Positions 35,739 to 46,293 of a stretch of DNA of 64,000 nt are shown here, in pieces; the first letter of the stretch is position 1, and each line of letters opens with the position of its first letter. The notes under the pieces were generated by a model. It was given only the letters and a program-made list of their open reading frames with translations, did not search any database and was not told the origin of the DNA. The stretch is from Hyphomicrobiales bacterium. GTDB taxonomy: Bacteria; Pseudomonadota; Alphaproteobacteria; Rhizobiales; CAJQND01. The translations under genes were made by a program, and so were the position numbers. Where the stretch lies: NCBI GenBank assembly GCA_028285595.1, contig JANQOW010000025.1:1-64000 (forward strand), read 5' to 3'.

Positions 35739-37115
35739 TCAGGTTTTCTCAATCAGGAAGATCTTGTCCTGCACTTTCGATGCCCGGACGCCGTCAAACC
35801 TGGAGAGCAGGTGCTGGAAGCGCTCAATACTCGCGCTGACATCAGACAGAGGCAGAACTGGAAACCGGTGCCCATCAAATGCCAGGTTGCTTTTGTGATC
35901 CGGGTTAGCCCAATCCCGCCGTTTCTTGGCCGCACGCACTTTGGCGCTGGCCCAGCCGATGACCTTGCTGTGGACGGCGGAACTTGCACGCAACTGTCCG
36001 CTGGTTTCATACTCATCAATGATGCGCGAGATCTGGTCGCTGGCGAGATGCTCGTCTTGCGAATCTATATATGGGGTGATCAGTGCGTCCAGACCCGCGG
36101 ATTTTTCTAAAGTCCTGGACCCGGCTGCATATTCCTCAACCATCTCAATCAGAGTATCAAAATCGTAGACTTTGTGACTCAGTTTGTTGGGGAGGTTGTC
36201 AGCCGCCTGTTCAGATGTCACCGGCTGATAGGAAATCACCGGACTGTCCAAGAGATAGCTTTCCATGCCCGTGGTGCAGCCACTGTGGATCATCACGTCA
36301 CTGGCTAAGATCCAAGGGTAAACATGACCCTCATAGACCACATGCACGTTGTCATATCCCGCGCCGGCCTCTTTCCATGAGGCATGGCTTTCCGATGGAT
36401 GAGGTCTGATGATGATCTGCTTGTCTGGGAACCTTGCCGCAAGCTCCGAGACCAACTTAAGAAAATGCTTATAGAGTTCGAGCTTGAGTTCGCCCTTCTT
36501 CTCAAACTTTGGCGAATTCGGATTGCCGCGTAACCCAGGATCCACATCTCCCGGGCGGACCACTTCCTGATTTACAAAATGGTTCAGTTTCCCAAAGTTG
36601 GAGTTGATCAAGATAAAGCGCCCAAACCGCTCGCGGAGCGCTTCAACGTCACTGTTGAAGTATCCCCTGACCTCCGGACGCGCCATATCGCGCCGTGGGT
36701 TTCCTGTCATGTAAACCGGCCCAGGCACCGGATAAGGCGCATTTTGGAGCGTTTCCTGGTTGATCGGACCCCAGGCGAAAAAGGCCGAGACGTTGGCAAA
36801 CGCCGATTTGGATATGCGGATGGTGTGATACTCGTCTTGGTCAAACGGTAGGGTCGCCTCTTCGTCCCAGGCCATGATCGTGAAGCCGAGGCGCTTCATG
36901 ATTGAAAACATCAGATCGCTGCTGACCCGAAAGTCCTTGGCAAGATAGAGCCCGGCCGGAAACGAGGTGATGTTGTAGTGAATGGTGTTCTTGCACCCGA
37001 CATACACCGGAAAGCCGCGTTCGGCCAAACAGCAGGCAAGCAGAAGCTTGGCATCGAACTCGCGTGCCCAGGTTTCGCTCGGCAAAATAATTGGCGTCTT
37101 TTCTTTGGTGCTCAT
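35739..37115 (-). CDS. Surface carbohydrate biosynthesis protein (TIGR04396-like, GT-B/CDP-glycerophosphotransferase fold)
   Basis: This 458-residue protein starts MSTKEKTPIILPSETWAREFDAKLLLACCLAERGFPVYVG, a hallmark of the surf_polysacc family (quoted region spans two motifs, res 8-18 and 22-39). The C-terminal half has KQIIIRPHPSESHASWKEAG and SDVMIHSGCTTGMESYLLDSPVISYQP in two separate motifs (~255 and ~290), resembling the nucleotide-binding half of GT-B transferases and capsule CDP-glycerol transferases. In-frame GTG/TTG starts up to 33 bp upstream exist, but the ATG gives the family-typical opening. It is the first gene of the seven-gene operon, 42 bp before neuB-like. Exact reaction unknown. 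Confidence 0.75.
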   Translation of the reverse strand: MSTKEKTPIILPSETWAREFDAKLLLACCLAERGFPVYVGCKNTIHYNITSFPAGLYLAKDFRVSSDLMFSIMKRLGFTIMAWDEEATLPFDQDEYHTIRISKSAFANVSAFFAWGPINQETLQNAPYPVPGPVYMTGNPRRDMARPEVRGYFNSDVEALRERFGRFILINSNFGKLNHFVNQEVVRPGDVDPGLRGNPNSPKFEKKGELKLELYKHFLKLVSELAARFPDKQIIIRPHPSESHASWKEAGAGYDNVHVVYEGHVYPWILASDVMIHSGCTTGMESYLLDSPVISYQPVTSEQAADNLPNKLSHKVYDFDTLIEMVEEYAAGSRTLEKSAGLDALITPYIDSQDEHLASDQISRIIDEYETSGQLRASSAVHSKVIGWASAKVRAAKKRRDWANPDHKSNLAFDGHRFPVLPLSDVSASIERFQHLLSRFDGVRASKVQDKIFLIEKT

Positions 37116-37243
37116 CCTACGTCGCACATGATTTGACAAAGGTCTCAAGCCCTGCTGCTTTGGGAGGCTGCCAGCTTGTGCAAACGCGGTCTCTTATCAG
37201 ACCCTATGCTGCAAGGCCAGCCCGTCGAGGAGCGCTTCAGCCG

Positions 37244-39502
37244 TCAGGCCACCGACAAAGTGCCGCGTACCTTGGACCGGTTTAAGCCGAGGGCATCCAA
37301 GGTTGTTTGAAGCGCTGGATGAGGGCTCTGACCGTGTTGCGTGACCAGCACGATATCGTGAGCCACCGCACCCAAAGCGGAGGTTGATGGGCTTCGGGCA
37401 AGTTCTCCCGCATCAAAGATAATCAGGTCGAAGCCGCTAACTCCACCCACCACATGCTCCCGCACCCCACGCTCGTCCAACGTTGGCGCTGCGTCCTGTC
37501 TGCATTCTGCAGCGGGCACAAAGGCCACGGTAAGGTTTGGATGCTTGATCATCACGTCACCGGGGGAAACAATGCCTGCTGCAATCTCACCCAATCCCAG
37601 CACAGCCGTGTTGGCCAGGGTGGTGGTGAGAGCCCGGCTGGAAAAGTCCGCGTCTACCAGCAAGACCCTATCTCCGCCTGCAGCGGCACTCAGTGCAAGA
37701 TTCATAGCAATTCCCGGCCGTGCCTCAACTGCGGTGCACGCCCCCACAAGCACAGTTTGGGCAAGTCCGCGGCGCCGTGTGGTGTGCAAATGCCGGTTGA
37801 GCTGCCCAATACCCGCACTGGCGAGCGATACGGGGTCGCTGATGACAAATGGGTATAGGCCGCTCGGATCGCTCAGACCCGACACCGTGGCGAGCAGAGG
37901 CACAGATAAGCTCGGCGAGGCCGGGGCCGACGGGGCAACGGTGGGCGCAGACACCACTGGTGGTACAGCAGCGGCTGTCGTGGCCGGAAAATGCGTTGCA
38001 GCATGGGCATTCATCCGCTCGGCAATTCCTCCGCCGACAGGTGCTGTTTGAGGCGGGCCTGCTGAATGTGGCGGCGCCTCCCGAGCGGGACGGGCCCGCA
38101 CAAATGGCATTGAGGGACGCGCCAAAACGTAACCTGCGCCAGCAATCAGTCCGGCGCCAAACCCCAGGAAAGCAAGAGCAGGCACAGGCAGCCCGGTGGA
38201 CTTGGCTGGCGCACTGGCCGCAGAAACGACGCGTATCTTGGTCGGACGGTTGGCATTTTGCTCGCCCAACTGCCGGGTTTTTGCCAGGAACGCCTCATAA
38301 AGTGTCCTTTTGGCCTCGGCGACCCGCTCCAGCGCCTTGAGGCTGGACAGGGACTTTTGAGCGCGCGCATTGTCTCCGGAGCGTTTCTGCAGCTCCCGTT
38401 CCAGTTCCAGCACGTTGGTTTGCAGACGCACCGCCTCGGCTTTCGCAGAACTCGCAATACGCTCCAACTCAACGTTGATCTGCCGTCCCAGCGAAGCGGC
38501 CTGATCACGCATCTGCTTTAGCTCAGGATTGTCGGGATGCAGGATCGCCTGGCGCGCAACCATCTGGGCCCGCAGAGAGGCAAGCCTGACCCGCAATTGC
38601 GTAATGATCTCCGATTGGATTGCATCCGCCAGTGTATCAAGGCTTGTGCCTGCGCGTTGGAACCGTTCAATCTGCTCAAACTTGGTGCGGGACTGGGCGG
38701 CCCGCGAACGTGCCGCAATCAACTCGGCGCTCAGCTGAGACAGTTGCTGATCATTGAGCAGACTGCCGGTTGGGTCGCTCAAACGGTTTTCAGATTTGTA
38801 CGTCTCCACCGCGTCCTCAGCGGCTTTCAAATCATCTCGCAACGCATCTAAGCGCTCGCTCAATTTGGCAGCAGCATTGCCCGCTTCAGAGGCCTGGGCT
38901 TCTCGTTCGGTGCGCACATAAGTGTCCGCAACGGCCTGGGCAATCCGCGCTGATTTTTGAGGATTTCGCGTCGTTACGTTCACCTCAACCACAAAACTGC
39001 CAGGCACGCGGGTCACGCTCAATGCCTCTGCCAACGCCTCCAGCGCCCGTTGTTTGGGGGAAGATGACGGGTCTGAGTTTGCGCCGAGCGCGGCGGCGAC
39101 GGGGCCCGCATTGATGCCAAACTCAGGATCCAAGGCCAGTTTTTCAGCCTCCACCACGTTTGTCAGAACACCGTCTGACATGATGACTTGGATTTGGCTT
39201 TCTACGATTGAGGCGCCTGCTGCACTGCTGGCCTGCTCAGCATCGCCTGAAGCGGATTGGCCCGCGCGTGGGTCGATCAGAATGCGAGCTGAAGCCTGAT
39301 AGCTCGGCGGATTGAGCACCCCATAGAGCGCAGCCAGCAGCCCGCACAGGCAAGCGATGGCTAGAATTTTCGTCTTTGCCGCCCAGAGCTTCACGCCGAC
39401 CATTGCAAAATTCAGAGCCTGAGACCGGGCCGGCGGGGCGGCAGATGGGTCAAACGCCGGATGGCCGTCACCAGCAACGGCAGATGCGTTGAAACTGTTC
39501 AC
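37244..39502 (-). CDS. Wzz/Wzc-type polysaccharide co-polymerase with a degenerate kinase-like domain
   Basis: This 752-residue inner-membrane protein has the Wzz domain: TM1 (~45-63), a periplasmic region with long coiled coils (~205-410) and TM2 (~438-461). A Pro/Ala-rich cytoplasmic linker (~463-533) follows, and then a BY-kinase/ParA-like fold (~580-752). In that domain Walker A' is present (VLLVDADF, ~613) and a Walker B-like FDLIIFDAGE (~691). The P-loop position reads VGACTAVEARPGIAMNLA, without the Gly-Lys-Ser/Thr. There is no C-terminal tyrosine cluster. It likely sets chain length or export of an exopolysaccharide without kinase activity. The start is GTG. It lies 128 bp before the surface-carbohydrate operon. 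Confidence 0.85.
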   Translation of the reverse strand: MNSFNASAVAGDGHPAFDPSAAPPARSQALNFAMVGVKLWAAKTKILAIACLCGLLAALYGVLNPPSYQASARILIDPRAGQSASGDAEQASSAAGASIVESQIQVIMSDGVLTNVVEAEKLALDPEFGINAGPVAAALGANSDPSSSPKQRALEALAEALSVTRVPGSFVVEVNVTTRNPQKSARIAQAVADTYVRTEREAQASEAGNAAAKLSERLDALRDDLKAAEDAVETYKSENRLSDPTGSLLNDQQLSQLSAELIAARSRAAQSRTKFEQIERFQRAGTSLDTLADAIQSEIITQLRVRLASLRAQMVARQAILHPDNPELKQMRDQAASLGRQINVELERIASSAKAEAVRLQTNVLELERELQKRSGDNARAQKSLSSLKALERVAEAKRTLYEAFLAKTRQLGEQNANRPTKIRVVSAASAPAKSTGLPVPALAFLGFGAGLIAGAGYVLARPSMPFVRARPAREAPPHSAGPPQTAPVGGGIAERMNAHAATHFPATTAAAVPPVVSAPTVAPSAPASPSLSVPLLATVSGLSDPSGLYPFVISDPVSLASAGIGQLNRHLHTTRRRGLAQTVLVGACTAVEARPGIAMNLALSAAAGGDRVLLVDADFSSRALTTTLANTAVLGLGEIAAGIVSPGDVMIKHPNLTVAFVPAAECRQDAAPTLDERGVREHVVGGVSGFDLIIFDAGELARSPSTSALGAVAHDIVLVTQHGQSPHPALQTTLDALGLNRSKVRGTLSVA

Positions 39503-39573
39503 GGAATTACTCTTTCACCACTTGGCATCCAAAAGCTGCCGTAAAGAGTAGTGCCGCTTGACCTAATGTTTGG

Positions 39574-39588
39574 TTAAATCTTGCTTAC
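39574..39588. promoter_or_regulatory. Near-consensus CtrA-type box upstream of the co-polymerase gene
   Basis: TTAAATCTTGCTTAC has two half-sites spaced by 7 nt, TTAA and TTAC, one base from the full CtrA consensus. It lies 72-86 bp upstream of the co-polymerase start and between it and the end of the response-regulator gene. Such one-mismatch matches occur by chance, so this is only suggestive; it would fit cell-cycle control of polysaccharide synthesis. Confidence 0.25.
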
Positions 39589-39614
39589 CAAACTGTTCCA
39601 ACGTGGGGCCGCCG

Positions 39615-40337
39615 TTAAGACGGGGAGAAAATATACCCTACGCCCCTCACCGTCTTAATCACTTGAGGTTTGGCGGGGTCCTGCTCAATTTTCTTGCGCA
39701 ATCTGGATATCCGGATATCGATGCTGCGGTCAAACGGATCCCAGTCCCGGTCGTGGGCCATTTCCAAGAGCTGGTCACGGTTGAGAACGCGCCCGGAATG
39801 ATCCGCAAAGACCTTCAGCAGATTGAATTCCATGGCCGTGATGGCAATCTCTTCACCATCGGCGCCAAACAGTTTGTGTTGGTCGATATCCAACAGGCAT
39901 GAGCCGAAATGCACTGCGCTTTCAGATGATTTCGCCGGGCCACCACCCGAAACGGCGGCCTGGGCGGTGGTGCGGCGGAGCACAGCTTTGATCCTGGCCA
40001 GAAGTTCGCGCAAATCCACCGGCTTTGCCAGATAGTCATCGGCGCCCATTTCCAAGCCGATGATGCGGTCAACCGTCTCCCCCGATGCAGTGAGCATAAT
40101 GATGGCGGTATCGCCCCGTTCTCGCAGGAACCGGGCGAGCGACAATCCGTCTTCCCCCGGCATCATGATGTCCAGAACGACGATGTCGACCTTTTCTTTA
40201 TCCACAAGTTCGCGCAAGGCCGGACCGCCATCAACGGCACTGACGCGGTATCCCTGAAGCTCCAGATATTCCCCAACCGTGTCGCGAATGTCTGGTTCAT
40301 CATCGCAAACCACAATGTGTTCAGCGGTTTCCGCCAT
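39615..40337 (-). CDS. OmpR-family two-component response regulator
   Basis: This 240-residue DNA-binding regulator has a receiver domain (1-~120) with the acidic pair in VVCDDEPDIRD, the phospho-acceptor Asp in VDIVVLDIMMPGEDG (~54) and the conserved lysine in DYLAKPVDLREL. The C-terminal winged helix (~140-238) contains TAMEFNLLKVFADHSGRVLNRDQLL and ISRLRKKIEQDPAKPQVIKTVRGVGYIF, typical of OmpR/PhoB. It starts 64 bp after the PAS-array kinase stop, in the same direction, and is its natural partner. It also lies just upstream of the co-polymerase gene, which it could control. Confidence 0.93.
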   Translation of the reverse strand: MAETAEHIVVCDDEPDIRDTVGEYLELQGYRVSAVDGGPALRELVDKEKVDIVVLDIMMPGEDGLSLARFLRERGDTAIIMLTASGETVDRIIGLEMGADDYLAKPVDLRELLARIKAVLRRTTAQAAVSGGGPAKSSESAVHFGSCLLDIDQHKLFGADGEEIAITAMEFNLLKVFADHSGRVLNRDQLLEMAHDRDWDPFDRSIDIRISRLRKKIEQDPAKPQVIKTVRGVGYIFSPS

Positions 40338-40401
40338 GGCTCACTCCGTTTCGCGCAATCCTTCAACCCGCACGCCTATATACCAATTTGCGGGAAGATC
40401 A

Positions 40402-43400
40402 TCATCCTTTATCGGTTTCCCGCAGCGCGCTGAACAGATCGCGCAGCTCGCTGGGGCGGATCGGCTTTTCCAGGAAAGGTCGCTGGGAGGCGTCCAGAAA
40501 GGCGCGGGCCTTGGGGCTCATGGTGTCGCCGGTGATGAACCCTACCCGCTGCGTGAGTTGCGGATAGTGCTCCTTAAGCTTGGCAAACAAGCTTGGGCCA
40601 TCCAGGTTCGCCATTTTCAGATCACTGAGGATCACCGCGAAACTCTCACGCTGTATCTTGCGCAAGGCATCTGCGCCTGAGTTGGCCACAGTCACGTCGT
40701 GGCCGTCTGAGCGCAGGATTTCAGCGATAAGATCGGCCACGTCGGCTTCATCATCAATCACCAGAACCTGGGTTTTCTTCTCCCGGCCAGGCTCATCCAA
40801 CGCTTCATCTGCGTTCTCATCCAAGCGCGAAGACGCCGGCAATCTGACGAAGAACGCGCTGCCCTGGCCAGGTTTACACTCCACCCGAATGGAGCCGCCA
40901 TGGGTTTCGACAATGCGGTGACAGAAGGCCAGACCAATACCGGTGCCCTCACCGACCTCCTTAGTGGTGAAGAAGGGTTCGAATATGCGCGAACGCACGT
41001 TCTCCGGAATACCGGGGCCTGAATCATGGATTTTCACCACCACGTCATTGCGGACCGCGTCGTAGCGGCTGACGATCTTAACCCGCTTGGGTCCATCCCA
41101 CCCCCGCAGCGCCTGCTCTGCGTTCACGATCAGGTTGATAAAGATCTGATTGAGCTGATCTGGATCGCCCCATATGGCGGGCAGATCCGGACTAAGCCGC
41201 AAGGCCAACGAAACACCCGACGTCCGCAGAGCATAACCGGCAACCTCCAGAGAACTCTCAACAACGTCATTGACGTTCACGTTGGTTGTCTGAGCGGGCT
41301 GCTGGCGCGCCATCGCCAGGAAGGTCTTCACAATGCGGGCGCACCGGTCTGCGGCGTTGCCGATCTTTTCAGCCCTGGCCTTGGTCTTTTCGTCCTGGGC
41401 GGTTTCAGTCAACATGAGCGACTGGCCCACCACCACCGAAAGCGGGTTATTGAGCTCGTGGGCAACGCCGGCTAGCAGTTCTCCGAGCGCGCTGAGTTTC
41501 TCTGACTGATGCAAAATCTCGCGCTGCCGGTTGAGCTCTTCTTGCATCGTGATGCGGTCGGTGAGGTCATAGGCGTTCGATACCACCACATCCTCACCTT
41601 GGAACTCGATCAGACGGCCGGATACAGAGACCCAGCAGGTCTCGCCATTGGTGCGTTTCATCTGGACCTCAAAATCGTCCACAACACCGCTGTTTCTGAT
41701 CTCTTCAGCGAAGCGTTCGCGGTCGGCCGGGTACAGATAGTGCTCGTGCGAGGTGTCCGCCTTGCCGAACAATTCCACGGTCGCGGGGCTTTGGTAGAGC
41801 ACCTTGCCATCTCGGGCCCGGGTCATCTGGATGGTTGCTGTGCAAGCCTCCAAAACCCGGCGCACCATTTCATCGGCCTCGCGCTTCATCTCCTGCATCT
41901 TCTTCTGTTCGGTGATGTCGGTTCGTGTCGCCACGAATCCACCTTCGCGCGTGGGGCTGATCGCGGCCGAGTACCAACGGCCATCTGACTGTTGGAACTC
42001 AAACCCTTGGATGCGTGTGTCCTTCCATGGATTGCCATCCGGCAAACCCCAGTTGGCCGCCTCCGTTGTGAACTGGCCCGCTTCGATCGCCGCCTCAAGA
42101 AGATCGTCCAGCTTCGCGCCCGGCTTGTGAAGATGGCCGTTCAAGGGGTTCATCTGCCGGAACAACGAGTTGCACATCACCAAGCGGTGTTCGGCGTCGT
42201 ACAGGATGAACCCTTCCTGCAATGATTCAATGGCATCGCGGAGCAATTGGTGGGCGCGGCGAGACTCCTCCTCAACCGCCACCCGCTCCGTTAAGTCTGA
42301 GATGGTGGAGACCACCACTTTATGGCCGCGGAAATCAGCGTATGCGGCAGAAACCGATGCCCAGAACGGATCGCCGTTTCCATTACACAACTGAATGCGC
42401 CGATCGATCACCTCGCCGGAGGTTTCCAAATCCCGATGCAAATCAACCTGATCCTGCGGGCTCACATAGGTGGCGGCCAGGTCTTCGCGAACGCCCAACA
42501 TCTCGACAGCCGCCGGGCTGCGGAACAGGAATTCTCCATCCTCGATGCGCCGCATCTCCAACGCGGTGGGACAGGCATTGACGAGCTGATGCACGACCGC
42601 ATCTGCTTCGCGCTGCGCCTCCTCCATGGCCTTGCGTTCGGTGATGTCCACGCGCGTGATCACGAAACCACCGTCGCGGGTCGGCCGACGGGCGCCGGAG
42701 TACCAATGACCATCGGAAGTTTGGAAGTCGTAACGCCGCTCGGTAATCACGGCACCGCGCCTGCGTTCGGCCAGCCAATCCTCAACGCGCCCAATGGCAT
42801 CGGTGTACTGGCCGCGCTGTCCACCAGTGCTCAGGAGGTCGAAATACTCCGTGCCCGGGACAATCTTGTCCCGAAGCAGCGGGTTCATCTCCACGTAGCG
42901 CTCGTTGCACATGACCAGCTTGTGATCTCTGTCAAACAGCGCAAAACCCTCTGAGAGAGAATCAATGGCGTCTGTCAGACGTTCCTTGGCGTGGCGGGTT
43001 TCTTCCTCCGCTTTCACGCGATCGGTGAGATCCAGAGAGTTGGAGACCACAACCGTTTCGCCCTGGAACTCAATCAGGCGCGCGGAGATGGACACCCAAA
43101 CCGGCTCCTTGGACGCGTTGTAGAGCTCGACCTCAAAGTCATCCACCATGCCAACCGTATTGAGCAAGCGGATGTACTCCAGCCGATCATCGGGATTGAT
43201 GTAATAGTCGCGGCCATCCTCCACTTCGCCAAACAAGGCATAGTGCGCCGGGCTACGGTAGAGCAGCTCTGCAGTTTCCACGGTGGACATCTGAATTGGG
43301 ATCGGACATGCATCCAACACTTGCCGGACCACCGCGTCACTCTGACGTTGGGCCTCCTCCATCAGTTTGCGCTCGGTGATGTCTGAACGGGTAACAACAA

Positions 43401-46293
43401 ATCCGCCCTGGCGGGTCGGGTTGCTGGAGACGGCAAACCAACGGCCATCTGAGCGCTGGAGCTCGTGATTGCTGAGCCGCTCACGGTCGCCGGTCGTACG
43501 CTCTTCGATCCACTCGTCCGCACGCTGGGGCGCGTCGAAGAATTCGCCATCCTCGGCGAAATGGTGCATCAGCGCCTTCCATTGCATGCCTGGCTCAAGA
43601 AGGTCGGCCGCGCTTTTGTTCATCTCACGGTAGTTCTGGTTGCACATGACCAACCGCTCTTGGTCATCATAGAGCGCAAAGCCTTCGGTGAGAGACTCAA
43701 TCGCATCGTGCATCAGCTCGTTGCTGAGCCGCACCTTCTCCTGCGCGGCCATACGCTCGGTTTCATCCCGGATCGCGCTCACAATCACTTGCTCGCCTTC
43801 AAACTCCAGCACCCTTGCCGAGTACGTGGCCGGGAAAGCTTGACCCGACGCGTTGATCAGATCGCCGTGATACTCCTCAATCTCACCATCGCGCATGAGC
43901 TTGCGGATATAGTCTTCACGCTCTTCTTGATCCTTGAAATAGTCTCGCGCGGTCTCCTTTGTGCCCATCAGATCCCAATGGCTTGGGTTGCGGTAGAGAA
44001 TGGCGCCGCTGCCGATCTTGGACATTTGGATGGGCACAGGACAGGAATCCAGAACCTGACGGACCACCGCGTCCGCCTTGCGCCGCTCCTCTTCCAGGCG
44101 TTTGCGTTCCGTGATGTCGAGACGGGTCACCACAAAGCCGCCAACGTGGGTGGGGTTGGTGGAGACGTGGTACCAGTTCCCGTCCGTGTGCTCGAACTCG
44201 TGCTGGCGGTATTCCGATCGGTCCAAGGCGCGTTCAGCGAGCCAATCGTCGATCTCTTCCGGTGGCACGGGGAATTGCTGTCGTTCGGCAGTGACCCTCA
44301 GGAAGTCAAACCAGTTGACCCCCGGCACCAACTTGTCGGCACATTGTGCATGCATTTCCCGGTAGCGGCTATTGGCCATCACCAGACCGTCGTCCGGGCC
44401 ATAGAGCGCAAATCCCTCAGACAAGGACTCGATCGCATCATGCAACAAGTTGCGGGTCTCGGTAATCTCCTGCTCGCGCTGCTTTTGTTCGGTGATGTCG
44501 GTGCGCGTGACCACAAATCCGCCAATGTCGGTGGGATGGATGGAGATCAGGTGCCATGTGCCATCGGCGTGGGCCAGCTCATAATTCTTGATGAACTCGA
44601 TGCCATTCTCAAGCCGCGCTTCGATCCACTCCTGCTCGCGGCCAATGGCATCTGCGTAGATGCCCCGGCTGGCGCTTGCCCGCATGAGATCTTCCCAGCT
44701 CAAGCCAGGCTGCAACAGATCGGCCACGCCCGCATTCACCTCCCGGTAGCTGGTGTTACACATCACCAGCTTGCCGTCCTCGTCATAAAGCGCGAACCCC
44801 TCTGAGAGAGATTCAATGGCATCGGCCAGCATTCTGCGCGCATCGGCCGTTTCTTTCTCGCGGCGCTTCTGATCGGTGACATCCATGATGCCGCCCAGCA
44901 CCACTTTTCGGCCGTCATATTCCAAGAGAGCGGCATTGCCGGTGACCCAGATTTTGCGGCCATCACCGGTTACGGCCTCAACTTCGTAGCCTTCCAACTG
45001 CCCGTCTGTGGCCAACCGCCGAACGATCTCTTTGTTCGCCTCAGGGTCGCAGAAGAACTCGTTCACATAGTTCGGCGTTCCATCATCCTCGCCTGCGGAG
45101 AACAGACGATCCGCCGCGGCGCTCTTATGAAGCACTTCGCCGGTTTCGGCATCGTTGGCCCATACCGGCATGGGGTGGCTTTCCAGGAGGAACCGGAAAT
45201 GGTCTTCGCGTTGCTTTTGCGAGCTCACGTCCGCAATGCCGGAAATCACCACCTCTTGGCCATTGTACTCGGTGCGCCGGATGTTTCCGATCACCCAGAA
45301 CTCGCGCCCATCTTTGTCTTTGAGAACTGCCTCGTAGTTCTCAATCTCTATTTCATCGCGCAGGCGCCTGCTGAGCACATCATATTGCTCAGGGTCCACG
45401 AAATGCTTACGCATATGCCGGTGTTCTTCGGGATTGTTCACGTCCCAACCGAAGAGCTTGGCGGCCGCCGGGCTTTGAAAAATGACATCGCCCGTATTGC
45501 CGTCGTTCATCCAGACCGGCATCGGGTGATTTTCGACCAGAAACCCGAAAAGATCTTCACGCTCCTTGCGCTCGGTGATGTCTACAATGCCCGAGATCAG
45601 CACAGGGCGGCCATGATAGGTGCCGCAGCGCACATTGGCGGAAATCCAGAACTTCTCGCCATCGCTTCTTTGCATTTGGAGTTCAAAGTCAGTGATCTCG
45701 CCACGTTTGGCCAGCAATCTCTTGACGCGCGCGCGGTCCTTCACATTCACATAGTGATCGGTGATGAATTGCGGCTGATCGGGATCCCACATACGGCCCA
45801 ACAGTTCAGAGGCCGCGACGGTTTCGTAGACGATCTCCGCCGTTTCTTCATCAACCATCCAAACTGGAAGCGGATGCGTGTCGGTTATGCAGCGGTAAAT
45901 CTCTTCGTTTTCCAGCTTCTCCAGCTGGCCCAGCTTAAGCTCCGTGATGTCTGCGCTGATAAAGGCAACACCGCCACCGGGACGCGGGTGGGACGTCATG
46001 AGCTTCCATTGGTTGTCGGCGGTTTCAACCTCAAACGGCAAACCCTCCGGACTGGCCCAACGCTCTACGAGGGATTTCTGGAAAGCTGTACTTTTGCGAA
46101 CAGGCGCACCATCCACCGTCTTGAAGCGCTGGATGACCGGCTTCAACACGGCGGACGCCGACTTTCCGGTGAGCTTTTCGATTTCGTCCTGGCCGAGATC
46201 CAGAAATGCGGGATTGCCCGCTAGGAACTTTTCGTTCGCATCGAACACGGCGAAGCCGGTTGAAGCCCCGGACACCGAAGCATCATGTTTCAT
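40402..46293 (-). CDS. Giant cytoplasmic hybrid histidine kinase with about 13 PAS modules
   Basis: This 1963-residue protein has no signal peptide or membrane segment. PAS modules 1-4 lie at ~10-115, 130-240, 248-355 and 367-474. Two modules of a second type follow at 486-602 and 613-730. From there the types alternate: 745-847, 857-975, 991-1092, 1103-1220, 1238-1337, 1348-1462, 1480-1580. Second-type modules share [14 protein letters not shown]...LVMCN; the other type shares [11 protein letters not shown]...LYRSPA. HisKA has H1612 in GVAHELNNP; HATPase has N-box [11 protein letters not shown]1757 in HDSGPGIP and [11 protein letters not shown] receiver (1842-1960) has D1891. It probably senses several cytosolic cues or oligomerises through the array; cofactors are unknown. 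Confidence 0.92.
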   Translation of the reverse strand: MKHDASVSGASTGFAVFDANEKFLAGNPAFLDLGQDEIEKLTGKSASAVLKPVIQRFKTVDGAPVRKSTAFQKSLVERWASPEGLPFEVETADNQWKLMTSHPRPGGGVAFISADITELKLGQLEKLENEEIYRCITDTHPLPVWMVDEETAEIVYETVAASELLGRMWDPDQPQFITDHYVNVKDRARVKRLLAKRGEITDFELQMQRSDGEKFWISANVRCGTYHGRPVLISGIVDITERKEREDLFGFLVENHPMPVWMNDGNTGDVIFQSPAAAKLFGWDVNNPEEHRHMRKHFVDPEQYDVLSRRLRDEIEIENYEAVLKDKDGREFWVIGNIRRTEYNGQEVVISGIADVSSQKQREDHFRFLLESHPMPVWANDAETGEVLHKSAAADRLFSAGEDDGTPNYVNEFFCDPEANKEIVRRLATDGQLEGYEVEAVTGDGRKIWVTGNAALLEYDGRKVVLGGIMDVTDQKRREKETADARRMLADAIESLSEGFALYDEDGKLVMCNTSYREVNAGVADLLQPGLSWEDLMRASASRGIYADAIGREQEWIEARLENGIEFIKNYELAHADGTWHLISIHPTDIGGFVVTRTDITEQKQREQEITETRNLLHDAIESLSEGFALYGPDDGLVMANSRYREMHAQCADKLVPGVNWFDFLRVTAERQQFPVPPEEIDDWLAERALDRSEYRQHEFEHTDGNWYHVSTNPTHVGGFVVTRLDITERKRLEEERRKADAVVRQVLDSCPVPIQMSKIGSGAILYRNPSHWDLMGTKETARDYFKDQEEREDYIRKLMRDGEIEEYHGDLINASGQAFPATYSARVLEFEGEQVIVSAIRDETERMAAQEKVRLSNELMHDAIESLTEGFALYDDQERLVMCNQNYREMNKSAADLLEPGMQWKALMHHFAEDGEFFDAPQRADEWIEERTTGDRERLSNHELQRSDGRWFAVSSNPTRQGGFVVTRSDITERKLMEEAQRQSDAVVRQVLDACPIPIQMSTVETAELLYRSPAHYALFGEVEDGRDYYINPDDRLEYIRLLNTVGMVDDFEVELYNASKEPVWVSISARLIEFQGETVVVSNSLDLTDRVKAEEETRHAKERLTDAIDSLSEGFALFDRDHKLVMCNERYVEMNPLLRDKIVPGTEYFDLLSTGGQRGQYTDAIGRVEDWLAERRRGAVITERRYDFQTSDGHWYSGARRPTRDGGFVITRVDITERKAMEEAQREADAVVHQLVNACPTALEMRRIEDGEFLFRSPAAVEMLGVREDLAATYVSPQDQVDLHRDLETSGEVIDRRIQLCNGNGDPFWASVSAAYADFRGHKVVVSTISDLTERVAVEEESRRAHQLLRDAIESLQEGFILYDAEHRLVMCNSLFRQMNPLNGHLHKPGAKLDDLLEAAIEAGQFTTEAANWGLPDGNPWKDTRIQGFEFQQSDGRWYSAAISPTREGGFVATRTDITEQKKMQEMKREADEMVRRVLEACTATIQMTRARDGKVLYQSPATVELFGKADTSHEHYLYPADRERFAEEIRNSGVVDDFEVQMKRTNGETCWVSVSGRLIEFQGEDVVVSNAYDLTDRITMQEELNRQREILHQSEKLSALGELLAGVAHELNNPLSVVVGQSLMLTETAQDEKTKARAEKIGNAADRCARIVKTFLAMARQQPAQTTNVNVNDVVESSLEVAGYALRTSGVSLALRLSPDLPAIWGDPDQLNQIFINLIVNAEQALRGWDGPKRVKIVSRYDAVRNDVVVKIHDSGPGIPENVRSRIFEPFFTTKEVGEGTGIGLAFCHRIVETHGGSIRVECKPGQGSAFFVRLPASSRLDENADEALDEPGREKKTQVLVIDDEADVADLIAEILRSDGHDVTVANSGADALRKIQRESFAVILSDLKMANLDGPSLFAKLKEHYPQLTQRVGFITGDTMSPKARAFLDASQRPFLEKPIRPSELRDLFSALRETDKG

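Noticed and set aside
41556..44457. The repeated PAS region as a DNA repeat array, satellite or assembly duplication
   Set aside because: Modules have diverged in protein and DNA sequence and the reading frame is continuous, so this is an old protein-level duplication, not an exact repeat.
43465..44805. 446-codon plus-strand frame, and another of 365 codons at 45127-46224, opposite the PAS-array kinase
   Set aside because: Both are antisense shadows that repeat because the PAS modules repeat; composition is unlike real proteins and the kinase frame is intact throughout.
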